Assembly (NCBI GenBank): GCA_032717465.1
Contig: CM064715.1
Location: 33,944,701-34,008,700, forward strand
From: Coenobita brevimanus
Taxonomy: Eukaryota; Arthropoda; Malacostraca; Decapoda; Coenobitidae
Reading direction: 5' to 3'
Length of the DNA stretch: 64,000 nucleotides
The translations under genes were made by a program, and so were the position numbers. This document shows, piece by piece, positions 29,393 through 40,845 of the stretch (its first letter is position 1; each line of letters opens with the position of its first letter). The notes beneath the pieces are model-generated. The model made no database searches and was not told where the DNA came from. It worked only from the letters and a program-made list of their open reading frames with translations.

Positions 29393-30479
29393 TTATGCCA
29401 CAGCCTGTTTCACCTCTTCAGTCCACCACGCTGTTCCTTGCACCCCCCTCCGTCTTCTCTTCCTTCCACACACCACGTCACATGCTGCACATATTTCTTC
29501 TGTAAATATCCTACACACACCTTCCACGTCTCCCATCTGCTCCAATTCATAATTGCCCAATCGTTCCTCCACTTCTCTCTTATACTCTGCCTTTTTCTCA
29601 TCCTCTTGTAACCTTTCCACTCTCCTTGCAACTACTCCTTCCTCTCGTCTTTCCCTTCTTCTATTCCTCCATCTTACTTGAATTTTAATTCTGGCCACCA
29701 CATCTTCGCATCCTTTCATCCACACACACATAATCAATCATTGCCTTCCTTTCATTCAGTTCACCACCCACCCTTCTCATCACTCACCATGTATACCTGT
29801 GGATCATTTTATGCCTGAAGAGGGTATTGGCTATCACCAACCCCCTCCCAGCACAAATGTCCACTAACGCACTCCCATTCTCATCTATCTCAGCAGGCAC
29901 ACCCCACTCACCAACTATTCCATCCACCTTCACATTCCCAACTTTACCATTCATATCACCAATCAAAAACACTCTCTCATTCCTTCCAAACTTTTCCATG
30001 CACACTTCCACATTTGTCCAGAACTCTTCTCTCACTCTTCTAGCACGATCTTGCGTTGGCGCATACACACACACAATCGCCCACATTTGTATTCCAACTT
30101 TCAACTTTACCCACACAATCCTTGATCCAACTGATCCATACTGTCTTAAGCTCCTCTTCCATCTTTTACTCACAACTATACATACTCCTTCCTTTGCCCT
30201 CTCTTTCTCACCTACTCCTGCACATATACCCCATCCATACTCCCATTCTCTCACACTTTCTCCTCTCCATTTTGTTTCAGTTATTCCACATACATCCACT
30301 TTCGCACCCTCAAGCACCTGGACAATCTCTCTCTCTTTCACCTCATCATTCGCTCCTCTTATATTCCACGTAGCCATTACCAAGTCCTTTGTCCGGTCCT
30401 GGGTCGTCATCGTTTGGTCAGTCCTTGTCCGAGGCTTGTTGTTTGTTTTTTTAGTTAGTTGTTTTCCGGGGAGGGGCAC
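29393..30479 (-). pseudogene. Endonuclease of RTE-like copy 2
   Basis: The frame 30479-29784 has MATWNIRGANDE, GITETKWRG, VCVYAPTQD and LIGDMNGKVGN. It stops after MIHRYTW, where copy 1 has Arg (CGA to TGA). The following piece lacks the stretch of copy 1 that encodes GLSDHYLI. It ends with the same QAVA-stop as copy 1. Confidence 0.85.
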
Positions 30480-30501
30480 TAACCCTCCGCCAACCCTTTT
30501 A

Positions 30502-30516
30502 GTCGCCTTTTACGAC
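30502..30516 (-). other. Conserved 5' block with GTCG/CGAC stem, copy 2
   Basis: Identical to 17810-17824. Confidence 0.65.
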
Positions 30517-30570
30517 AAGCAGGGATATTGGGGGAGTATTCTTGAAAAAAAAACCTACCCCCAGGGGGGG

Positions 30571-31060
30571 TAATATATAAGTCTTGAGTTTTGGTTAAAG
30601 TTATTTTGGTAATCGAAGAGCAGGAGGGGTTAAAGATGAATACAGGGAGTTGATCTTGATTTATTATCTTCAGAGAAAGTCTAAGTTGAGCAGCGTATGT
30701 ATTACAAGGGACTTAATATACTAACTACGTCTAGTTGGACCCCTCTTCTTATCTGATCTGACCACTACCTGCCGGTTCTAATGCCAGGCTCTTTCTGAGC
30801 TCTGATTGCTACATTCTCGTTTAGCAGGGATCGTGTCACGTGTGCTATACTGTTGTTGAAATGTTCTAGAAGCCTGTGTGTGTGTATGTGTGTGTATGGT
30901 CACGAGGCGCTGTTTGTGGGCTATTGTGCTGGTGAGAGACATTCTGGAGAGGTGCTAACGTCACTTCCTTTGGCCCCTAGGTTTGACATTGACCTAAACT
31001 GTAGACTATATTATGTGTGTTGCTGGTTATTATGTATTAAGATATTTTACAGTCCTGACA
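30571..31060 (-). repeat. Divergent solo LTR related to the second Gypsy element
   Basis: The sequence aligns by eye with 5989-6548 (shared blocks AGTCTTGAGTTTT, GGGAGTTGATCTTGA, TCTAGTTGGACCCC, GAAATGTTCTAGAAGCCTGT) and ends ACAGTCCTGACA. The first 17 or so bases of the LTR are missing where RTE-like copy 2 begins. No internal sequence accompanies it. Confidence 0.8.
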
Positions 31061-31065
31061 CTCGT

Positions 31066-31273
31066 ATATATTGTTATATTTATGTAGATAGATAGATAGA
31101 TATAGATATATACATATAGACAGACAGACAGACAGATAGATAGATATAGATATAGACAGATATAGATATATACATATAGACAGACAGACAGACAGATAGA
31201 TAGATATAGATATAGATAGATATAGATATATACATATATGTATGTAGATAAATGGATAGATTGATTCATAGAG

Positions 31274-31339
<66 letters not shown>

Positions 31340-31340
31340 G
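31066..31340. repeat. (GATA)n-type array and (CT)n
   Basis: 31083-31260 is a compound array of GATA, GACA and TATAGA units with a duplicated block of about 60 bp. 31272-31338 is (CT)n. Confidence 0.9.
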
Positions 31341-31800
31341 TTATGCTGGTACAAAAAGGGTTTATCTGGGTTCATCTAAACAGTAGGGAATATACAAAAC
31401 ACACTTATGATACACTCTGATAGTACAAGACGGACACACAAACTCCAAGTGGCAGGACAACAGGTTTATTACGACTCTTTCACTTTGACTACAATATTAT
31501 AACAATAACGTCAGGGACATAGACATACAGGTCGGTTAAATGAAATGGTCAATCAGGGATAGGTTTATTACAAGGGGACCTGAAGGGACTCTATTGCATG
31601 TGTCTCTAGGGATTGCCACCAAACCTATACACCAGAATTAACGGGGAGACCCGGGAGGTGAGTCTACGTCTGTATGACAGGGTGCTATTCACTGTGTATT
31701 TTAGGGCAAGAGGCCAAAAGGGAGAGACTAGGACTCTAGTTTCATAGGTGGGAAACGAGATGTCTAGTTCTTCCTAAGGGCCAAAAGGGGACAGACTTTA
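31341..31800. other. No gene seen
   Basis: No coding motif or known repeat recognised. The stretch lies between (CT)n and the 5' end of the CR1-like element. Confidence 0.5.
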
Positions 31801-33461
31801 TTGTGTGTTGGCTTGTCGCACAGCGCCCTCCCGGTCATCAAGCGACTGTGCCACCTTCAGTGTTGCGGTGCCCCCAAATTCTCTTCCACAATAATAGAGA
31901 ACTTCACTCCGACATCAACTCTGTTTACAGTTTCCTCCACTTTGAAAACCCCAGATCTGCTATTTTTGACAGAGACTCAAGTAAGCTCCACCTCTGATTT
32001 AGCTGGATTTAATTTTCTTGGTTATATCTTGATTCAAAATTTAAGACCCAAAGGAGGCGTATGTTGCCTTGCTAAATCAGAAATTGCCCTGGAGGAGATT
32101 ACTAAATTTAACTGTCCTGACTTCGACTATTCCATTTACAAATTAAATTCTTTTGGTAAAATTAAGTATTTTTGTGTTTATCGTTCCCCTAATGGCCGTC
32201 CAGAGCTTAGTTTATTTGCCTTCCGTCTTCACACCTACAGTAAGTGTCCTCAACATTAATACTGCATCAGAAATTACTATCCTGGGTGATTTTAATGTCC
32301 ATAATGTTGGATGGCTCACTTATTCAGCCAGAACTAATGACCCTGGTCTCGAATATGAGCTATTTTCAGACTCATTTAATCTCACCTGGTGAGTCAGTCA
32401 AACTACCCGTGTACCAGACAACCTCGATCAAAATCCCCACCTATTGGACTTGTTTCCAACAACCAGTTCAGATAATTATGATGTCGAGGTGAAATCCCCT
32501 CTCGGGTCCTCTGATCACTGTCTGAGACAAGACACCAGTTCATCACCTACCACACCCTCCTGCTCTGAATCTGTCGGGGTGACTAAATGGCACTATGGTA
32601 GGGCAGACTGGGAGGGTCTCCAAAAATTTTTCATGGATGTTCTTTGGACCTCCTTTTTCTCTCAAGATGCAAACTCCACACTGGGCCACATACAGGATTC
32701 ATTGAAGTCGGCATGGAAACATTCATTCCCCATCATAGTTAGAGAAAAAGATGTAATCCACCTAAATTGTCCGACCACATTGTGCTGGAGTAATAATATA
32801 AAACAATAGCCTATAACATTTATGCAAGGACCAAAACTAAAGAAGCCTTTAACTACTATAGAAATATCAGAAACCATGCCAAAACTATTATCAATCTTTC
32901 TAAATCAAACTTTCTTCATAGACAAGCTAACAAACTACTTAACAACCCAAATTATAACAAAATATTCTGGTCTACCCTTAATTCATTCAAATCTAACTTC
33001 ACTACCACCTCTTCCATTCCATCGTCCCCCAGTGGAAATCTAGTAAATGACCCACGTGGAAAAGCCAACTTTCTTGCTGATATTTTTTCAACAAACTCAA
33101 CCCTAAATACAGATAATCACAACATTCCTGTACTTGATTTTGATTCCCCTCAAATATACCCTTTCAAGATTCACACAAGGTACGTACAAGCTGTATTACA
33201 GCATCACTCAGTAGACAAAGCCACTGGTCCTGACGAAATTCCTTCAATAGTACTTAAAAATTGCTCCCCAGTGTTGGCTCCAGTATACGCAAAAATTTTT
33301 CGCTTATACATCTGTACCTCAAGGTTTCCAGCCTCTTGGAAAGAAGCAATTATCCATCCTGTTCTAAAAAGGGGGCTATTTCTGATCCATAAAACTACAG
33401 ACCAATCACTATACCTTCCATTCTCGGGAAAGTTTTTGAGACACTAATAAACAAAGTCAAG
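31801..33461 (+). pseudogene. CR1/Jockey-like element, endonuclease and RT N-terminal part
   Basis: The start matches the reverse of 55300-55400. Endonuclease motifs: LLFLTETQVS, FCVYRSPNGRPELS, TILGDFNVHNVGW, SPLGSSDH. Pre-RT NKIFWSTLNSFKS and the RT finger block ASWKEAIIHPVLK, ITIPSILGKVFETLINK follow. Several frameshifts (near 32240, 32390, 32450 and 33380) break it. It stops at AACAAAGTCAA where RTE-like copy 3 begins and resumes at 36615. Confidence 0.8.
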
Positions 33462-33489
33462 CACCCTACCCCTGGGGGTAGGGGGGTTA

Positions 33490-33504
33490 GTCGTACAAGG
33501 CGAC
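33490..33504 (+). other. Conserved 5' block with GTCG/CGAC stem, copy 3
   Basis: GTCGTACAAGGCGAC keeps both stem halves while one loop base differs from copies 1 and 2. Confidence 0.6.
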
Positions 33505-33568
33505 TAAAAGGGTTGGTGTGGGTTAGTGCCCCACCCCGTAAAAAGAACTAACTAAACAAGCAAATAAA

Positions 33569-34276
33569 GTGCCTTGGACCAGGACGGACCATACGTTGAC
33601 GACTAAGGAACGGACAAAGGACATTCTGAGGGTGGAGACATGGAATGTGAGAAGAGTGAATGATGAAGTGAAAGAGATAGGGATTGTTCAGGTGCTTGAG
33701 GATGCAAGAGTGGATATATGTGGATTGACTGAAACTAAATGGAAAGGTGAAAGAGTAAGAGAGTGGGAATATGGTTTAGGTAAATGTGTGGGAGTTAATG
33801 AGAATGAGAGGGCAAGAGAGAGAGTATGTCTGATGATATGCAAGAAGTGGAAGGAGAATATAAGAGAGTATGGAGCAGTGGGTGCAAGGACTGTATGGAT
33901 GAGGATGAAAGTAGGTATACAAGCGTGGGCAACTGTATGTACGTATGCGCCGACAGAGGCCCGAGTGGCAAGAGTGAAAGTTGAGTTTTGGGCGAGTGTA
34001 GAAGCATGTACGGACAAATTTGAGAGGAGCGAGAGAGTGCTTTTGATTGGAGACATGAATGGCAAAGTTGGGAATGTACGAATGGATGGAGTGGTTGGTC
34101 AGTGGGGTGTGCCATCTGAAGTAGATTGGAATGGTAGTGCTTTGGTGGACATCTGTGCTCGTAAGGGGTTGGCAATAGCTAACAACTACTTTCGGCATAA
34201 GATGATCCACAAGTATACATGGAAAGTAATGAGAAGGATGGATGGTGAACTTGTTGAACGAAAGGCAATGATATGA
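33569..34276 (+). pseudogene. Endonuclease N-terminal part of RTE-like copy 3
   Basis: Motifs VETWNVRRVNDE, GLTETKWKG, VCTYAPTEA and LIGDMNGKVGN are present. The frame is lost at 34268-34277, where ATGAT is tandemly duplicated (5 bp). The rest of the domain (GVSDHHLVMA) lies in the next frame. Confidence 0.85.
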
Positions 34277-36511
34277 TAGACTACATGTGTGTGGATGAGC
34301 GAATGAGAAGACAAGTGTTGGATGCAAGAGTGTGGAGAGGGTGGGGGAATGGAGTCTCGGACCATCACTTAGTGATGGCCAAGGTAAAGCTGCAAAGGAA
34401 ATGGTTGAAGAGACGAAGGGGAAGACAGGAGGAAACAGTTCCTGTGAAAAGAGTGGAAAAGCAAGATAGTGAGAAAATGGCAGAGTATAAGAGCAAAGTG
34501 GAAGAAAGATTGGGAAGGTATGAGTTAGAGCAGATGGAAGGGGTGGAAGACGCATGTAAGATATTCATGGAAGAGATAGGCGCAGCGTGTGAGGTGGTTT
34601 GTGGAGCAAGGAAGAGATGCAAGCATGTGCAAGGGACAGCATGGTGGAATGATGAGATGAAAGGAGCTGTGGAACAAAAGAAGAAGGCATATAGTGAATG
34701 GCTAGTGAGTAGAGGTAGGGGAGAAGATGAGAGAGAGAAGAGAGAGGTATATGTGAGCAGGAGAAGGGAGGTGAAGAGACTGGTGAAGGAAATTAAGAAG
34801 AAAGTGGACGAAGAATCTGGGAGGAATCTGAGTGCAAAATGGAGGGAGAGTAAGAAATTGTTTTGGAAGGAGGTAAAGAAAGTAAGGCAGTGTGAAAGGG
34901 GAAATAGTAGGGGAGTGAAAGATAGGAATAATAGATTGTTGGTGGAGAAGAGAGAGAAATTGAGGAGATGGAAGGAGCACTTTGAGGATTTGTTGAATGT
35001 GGAGAGTGAGAGCAGTGCGAGTATAAGTGGTTGGGGAATGGCTGGGAGAAGAGATGAGTGGAGGGAGGAAGAGATCAGTAGGGCAGAAGCAGTGGAAGCA
35101 ATGAAGACGATCAAGATGGGAAAGGCCCCAGGAATTGATGAAGTGTGTGTTGAAATGCTGAGTTATGGGGGTGGGATTGTTGTGGAGTGGATATGGAAGT
35201 TGTGTAGATTGGTTTGGGAAGAGGGAAGGGTTCCAGAGGACTGGAAATCAGGTATAATTGTTCCCTTGTATAAAGGAAAAAGGGAGAGAGAAGTATGTGG
35301 TAACCATAGGAGTATTTGCCTTCTTGGTGTGACTGGAAAAATATATGGTAGAATACTCATTGATAGGGTCAGGCATATGGCAGAGGAGCTAGTTGGAGAA
35401 GAGCAAGGGGGATTTAAGAAGGGAAAAGAGTGTGTAGATCAGATATTTGTTCTAAGATGTTTAGTGGAGAAGTATCTAGAGAAGGGAAGGAAAATGTATG
35501 CTGCTTTCATGGACTTCGAGAAAGCTTCTGACATAATAGATAGGCAAGGTATGTGGAAGGTATTAAGAATATATGGAGTGGAGGGGAAATTGTTAAGTGC
35601 TGTGAAGAGTATGTACGAAGGAGCTAGGGCTACAGTGCGAGTGGATGGTGAGCTGAGTGAGTTCTTTGATCTCAGTGTGGGACTGAAACAGGGTTGTGTG
35701 ATGTCTCCATGGCTGTTTAATATATACATGGATGGGATTGTAAACGAGGTGCAAGGTAGGGCAGTGGATGTGGGGATGGCTCTAATGAATGAGGGTGAGA
35801 TTTGGAAGATTCCGGTGCTGCTGTTTGCTAATGGTACGGTATTGTTGAATGAAGATGAATGGGAGTTGCAAGGTTTGGTGAATGAATTTGGGACAGTGTG
35901 TGGGAAGAGGAATCTGAAAGTTAATGTAAACAAGAGTAAAGTTATGGTGTTTGAGAGGAATGAGTGTACAATGTGGTTGGATGGTGAGGATATGGAGAAT
36001 GTGAATGCATTCAAGTGCTTGGGTAGTGTGATGAGTAAGGATGGAACGTTGGGGGATGAAGTGCTTGAAAGGGTACAGCAGGGAAGGAAGGTTGCTGGTT
36101 CACTGAAAGCAGTGATGAAAAATAGGGAGGTGAGTATCACTGCATGATAGTATTGTGATCCCTACCCTGATGTATGGAAGCGAGGCGTGGACCTTGCAAG
36201 AGGGAAACAAGTCAAGAGTGAGAGCAGTGGAAATGAGTTACCTGAGAGGAGCATGTGGAGTGACATTAAGGGACAGGTTGACGAATGAAGAAGTGATGGA
36301 GCGTTGTGGGGTGGATGTGGATGTGGTTGAGAAGATTAGGAGAAATACACTGAGGTGGTTTGGACATATGGAGAGAATGGAGAATGAAAGACTGACTAAG
36401 AGGGTGTATGTAGGTGAGTTGGAGGGAGGGAGAGGGATGGGCAGACCGAGGATGAGGTGGAGGGATGGAGTTGAGAGGTATATGAGGGAGGGGGGAGTGA
36501 GTTGGGGGTGA
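34273..36511 (+). pseudogene. Endonuclease C-terminal part and RT of RTE-like copy 3
   Basis: The frame 34273-36147 reads through GNGVSDHHLVMA, WWNDEMKGAVEQKKKAY, KAPGIDEVCVEML, EEQGGFKKGKECVDQIF, AAFMDFEKASDIIDR and GLKQGCVMSPWLF. The catalytic block is LLFANGTVLL (35824-35835), so both FADD aspartates are changed and the copy cannot be catalytic. A small deletion near 36140 shifts the frame; the tail (GSEAWTLQEG, LRWFGHMERM, GRPRMRWRDG) is at 36155-36511. Confidence 0.85.
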
Positions 36512-36591
36512 GGGTAGTCAAATGGTGGGTGACAAAGCGACTTGGAGGCGTTTTGTCGGCGGCCACCCTTTGCGGGATAAGGGCGTCGGGC

Positions 36592-36614
36592 TATAGATAG
36601 ATAGATAGATAGAT
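36592..36614. repeat. (TAGA)n tail of RTE-like copy 3
   Basis: Five TAGA units at the junction with the resumed CR1-like element. Confidence 0.85.
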
Positions 36615-37893
36615 CAATGATCGGCAGTGTGGATTTAGACATGAACGTTCAACTGTAGACATTTTTTTCCTACTTACCCATCAGATTAACAAAACAACAG
36701 ACCAACATGGTAAAACACATACAATAGCACTTGATATTTCAAAAGCATTTGACAGAGTATGGCACCGGGCCACATTGTTTAAGATGTCACACTATGGCCT
36801 TGCATTACTGGTTCCTCTAACTTCTTTTTACCTTTATAATAGAAAAATATAGGTCATGGTACGTGGCATTTATTCCTAGTTTCCTTCCATAAATGCTGGC
36901 AAACCTCAGGGGTCGGTCTTGGCCCCCCAACCCTCTTTCTCATTCATACAAATGACCTCCTGTCACTCACAACCCAATACACTCTTATGCTGATGACTCG
37001 ACACTTCATAGTTCTTTCACATATATATCTCCTTTACACAATCTGATATTATACATTCTCAAATAAACACAGTAATTTCTCTGAACCAGGACCTTTCTAA
37101 AATTAATCAGTGAGGACGAACCAATCTGATCTCATTTAATGCTCAGAAAACTAAATACATTAATTTCTCCAACAGAAAGTATCACTTAGATTCCCACATA
37201 ATTTTTGATGTCAATATTCCCATATCCACTACAATTGATATCGTAGGTCTCACACTAAACACCAACCTAAGCTGGATAGCTTATGTAAAATCCCTTGCTA
37301 AAAATGCTTCTAAAACATTGTGACTTCTGTACAGAGTTCGTGAATTCTTCACTGACGAGCAGATGGCCACAATATACAGAAGTCATGTGCGTTCTCAGAT
37401 CGAATACTGTTCGCCACCGTGAAGTGGATGTGGAGCGGTTGCACTGAGGCAGTTGGACAAAATTCAAAATAAAGCCATTAGATTAATCAATAATCCTACC
37501 ATTACGCAGAACTTTCCTCCATTATCAGTACGTAGAGATATTGCATCTTTAGCATTATTTTACCGATAAATTTACCGTAAGTGCTCTGATGAACTTGCTT
37601 CAATTGTACCTCCCGTTCACATTTTCTCCCGAAATACTCGGGCAGCTGCGAGCGCCCATTAACTTACACTCTCTACCTTGCAATGCAGAACCCATGCTTA
37701 TCAAAATTCATTTATCCCCAGAACTACCACTCTTTCGAATTCACTGCCTGGGAGTTGCTTCCCACAAACACTTAATCCACTTTTATTTAAATCCGGTTGT
37801 TATAAATATTTTATGAATGGAGGATGCCTTTAGGCACATGGACTTTTTTTTTTATTTCCTTTGTTTTTTCTTCCTCCATTCATTGTCTCTTTA
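36615..37893 (+). pseudogene. CR1/Jockey-like element, RT C-terminal part and 3' end
   Basis: It resumes with CGFRHERSTVDIFFLL and continues HTIALDISKAFDRVWH (Asp region), SINAGKPQGSVLA, then a damaged YADD stretch near 36980 (CTTATGCTGATGAC). Thumb and C-terminal pieces follow (RSHVRSQIEYC, ALRQLDKIQNKAIR, VHIFSRNTRAA). The 3' end with the shared T-rich block is at 37830-37893. Many stops. Confidence 0.8.
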
Positions 37894-38010
37894 ATATATA
37901 GATAGATAGATAGATAGATAGATATAGATATATAGATAGACAGATAGATAGACAGATAGATTATCTGGATAGACAGATAGATAAATAGATATAGATATGT
38001 ACCAGATTTA
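37894..38010. repeat. (TAGA)n/(TAGACAGA) microsatellite between two LINE tails
   Basis: It forms the 3' tail of the CR1-like element on the left and, read on the minus strand, of the RT element on the right. Confidence 0.85.
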
Positions 38011-39550
38011 TATCTAGGCTGCTTCCCCCCAAAAGAGGGGGATAGCCGAGACAGGATGACACACTCCCAATTTACTGATACACACACGCATATTAAATGA
38101 AGGGGAGAAGGGACAGATCCTCACTGCACCACACCACAAGAGGGTCAACTGTGCAGTGCAATTATCAACATCCGCAGCATGGCTCAAAAGCAGAGCTGGT
38201 CTACCCCTGCCACATCATAATGGAATCATCCCCTTACGCAAACGTGACTTGATCAGCTGATAAGACCAAATGCAGAAAAATAACCCCTCGAAGCTGTGTT
38301 ACCATTTATTCATTCACAGCTTCTTTCAAATCATCCCTATCATGGGCCACAAGCCTTCCTTGCTCTTCAGATATCTCTCTCGCATGCTCTCTGGTCTCTT
38401 CACATTGTCCATCCATCCCCTTTGTGGTCTTCCTCTCAGCCCTACACCCTTCACATCCGATCCAGTTATCTTTTCACCACTCTTCATCCATTTATCCTGA
38501 CCATCGCAACACTCTTTTTTCAGCTCGATCAGCCATCTCCCGCATTACTCCAGTTCTTCGCACTTCGTCATTCCTCACTCAATCCATACGTGTCACTCCA
38601 CGCATACTCCTCAGACAGTTCATCTCCATTACATTCAAACTCTTCCTCACTGCTTCACCCACATTCCATGTTTCAGACCCATATAATGCAGTCGGTATCA
38701 GTACACTCCCTTCAGCCTTATCTTTACATCCGTTCTATGCGAATGACATCTAAACACCTTTATCATTCCTCCCAGCACCTTTCCTACTTCATTGATTCAA
38801 AACATCACCTCTACATCCATTATTCTATCCACAGCAACATGTGACCCTAAATACTTAAAACACTACCTCCTCAAGCAACTCACCAGTCAAAACTACATTC
38901 ATCTTCATACCATCTGCCAAACTCGTATATTGCATGACTTTGCTCTTACTCTCATTTACTCTCAATTTTCTCCTTTCAAACACCCTTCCAAACTCCTCCA
39001 CCAACTGTCTCAGTATCTCCTTTGAATCAGCCACTAGTGCAGTATCATCTGCAAATAACAGTTGATTCAGATTCCACTCTCTACAATCAGCATTTGCCGG
39101 AATCAGACCTCCACCTAACATTCACATTCATCTCCCTTACAACACCATCCATATAATTATTAAATAACCAAGGCGGTATCACACATCCCTGGCGCAGCCC
39201 AACTCACATGGGAAACCAATCACTCACAGTATTTCCCACTCTTACACACACTCTACTTTTTATATAAAAACTTTTCATTTCTTTTAACAACCTGCCACCT
39301 AGTCCATACAATCTCCAAACAGTCCACAAAGCCTCCCTATCAGTTTTATCATACGCATTCTCTAAATCCATGAACGCCCATAACACATCCTTACCTTTCG
39401 CCAAATACTTTTAAAATGCCTCTCTCACAGCAAACACTTGATCCATCCCCTTTCTCTCTTCTCCTAATATCACACTGCTCATCGCCAATAACTCCCTCTC
39501 CACCGTCTCAAACTCTCTTAATCAACACTCTACCATACACCATACCAACA
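38011..39550 (-). pseudogene. Decayed non-LTR reverse transcriptase
   Basis: Minus-strand pieces in order: DQVFAVREAF and WAFMDLENAYDKTDREALW (39404-39204, Asp region), VGNTVSDWFPM, NQLLFADDTALVADSKE (39121-38855, FADD intact), then a stop-ridden C terminus with GRPQRGWMDNVKR and SMREISEEQGRLVAHDRD near 38330-38460. It belongs to another APE-type family than copies 1-3. The 3' UTR occupies 38011-38250. No endonuclease is seen. Confidence 0.75.
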
Positions 39551-40632
39551 AAAATAAACAAAACTCAATAGACTTATACCCCTAAAACTAGTACACTCGC
39601 ACGGAACCACACACGCACTTACCTAGTCAATTGGCACCATACCATTTTCAATCATCAAAGTAGTGGTCTAACCAAGTGTATGTCATACTGAAAACATTTA
39701 ATCTAATGAAGACGAAAAATATATACAGATATCTTTCTGTAGGTTGCATAATTCATTGGAAAATAAATACCAGCACCATAAGATTTTTCTACTCTTTCTC
39801 CCAATTTAAGTAGGGTGGGTGTAGTAACTGCCCTTCTAGGTGTGGAACAGGGTAAGAGCAACAAAAAGGTTAGAATCACTGGTCTACAGGCTCTCTTGGT
39901 GCAAGAGGAGAGGGATACTGGGATTGGAAAAGCCAAGAGAGAGAGAGAGAGAGAGTAAGCGGAAGGATCAATTGTAAGAGAACAGATAGGTATGTTCGAA
40001 CTCTCTTCTAGGTGGTCAGGGATATGAACAGGGTACTGTACAGTACAAGCTGCTCTAGGTCATTAAGAATATGAAAGACGTACGTCAGTGCACCACGTGG
40101 AGTGGATAATGAAAAAAAGACCCAAAGGTAGTGGTGAAATTTGACATATGAATGAAGATTTGATAAAAACAAGAATAATTTGTTCTAATTTACAAGTAAG
40201 AAAGTCAAAGAATGTTGAATAGTCAATAAAGTTAGTGTGGAGGTAAACAACACTACTAAAAATGAAATAGGCAAATCTTCATCGAAATGAAAAAGATACT
40301 AGAGGCTTCTTATGATCCCTTCAGTCAGTCATTGAGATCCTTGAACATAACCCCTTCAAGAGGAAGCACTTCGCACGTTTTTCTTGCTAACGCCAGGCGA
40401 TTTTAGTCAGCTTGTGAAATATCTCCTAGGATGAAAGATTTAATAATAATGTCTGGTGGTTGCAAAACTCTAAAAACGAAGAGATGGTACTGACGGAACT
40501 AAAACTGTCCCCAGGAACCCTTCAGAACCACGCCAGCCTCTTCCTCCCCGCACACACAAACACTCCAGTTACTTAGCCTCCTTGACTGAATAACGTCATT
40601 CGGTGGTGGCAGAAATTAAACAGGACAGTGAA
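39551..40632. other. No gene or recognised repeat
   Basis: Low-complexity A+T-rich sequence with a short (GA)n at 39936-39955. I see no coding motif. Confidence 0.5.
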
Positions 40633-40845
40633 ATGAAGGTGAAGGGACAGACTTCTTCACTCTACCTCATATACATACTCCTAATAACGAGCAGGGTAAC
40701 ACCTTCTTGCCCCAAGCCTCAAGTCAGTAGAGGTGATAATACCCTCCAAAGCATATACATCATCGACCTTACGGGCAACTGGGATGATCAGCACGACTCT
40801 GGTATTTTATTCCAGTTAATCCAACAAGATGTATTTCCGTTACGA
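40633..40845 (+). CDS. Possible host first exon with signal peptide (hypothetical)
   Basis: The ATG at 40633 opens MKVKGQTSSLYLIYILLIT, which looks like a signal peptide, followed by SCPKPQ and QSIYIIDLTGNWDDQHDSG. A strong splice-donor match CGA|GTGAGT follows codon 71 at 40845/40846, phase 0. The open frame continues to 40938 without the splice. It has no transposon motif and lies in one of the few stretches not assigned to repeats. No family is recognised and no second exon was found. Chance is a real alternative. Confidence 0.25.

Larger units (their letters stand above)
33462..36614 (+). mobile_element. RTE-like non-LTR retrotransposon, copy 3 (divergent)
   Basis: A nearly full-length copy with the 5' end CACCCTACCCCTGGGGG, the GTCG/CGAC block at 33490-33504, endonuclease, RT and a (TAGA)n tail at 36592-36614. 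It is inserted in the CR1-like element. It is clearly diverged from copies 1 and 2 and retains CAA where they have TAA. Confidence 0.9.

Noticed and set aside
31083..31260. Regular GATA/GACA blocks considered as a CRISPR-like array
   Set aside because: Units are 4-6 bp microsatellite repeats with no unique spacers, and the DNA is eukaryotic.
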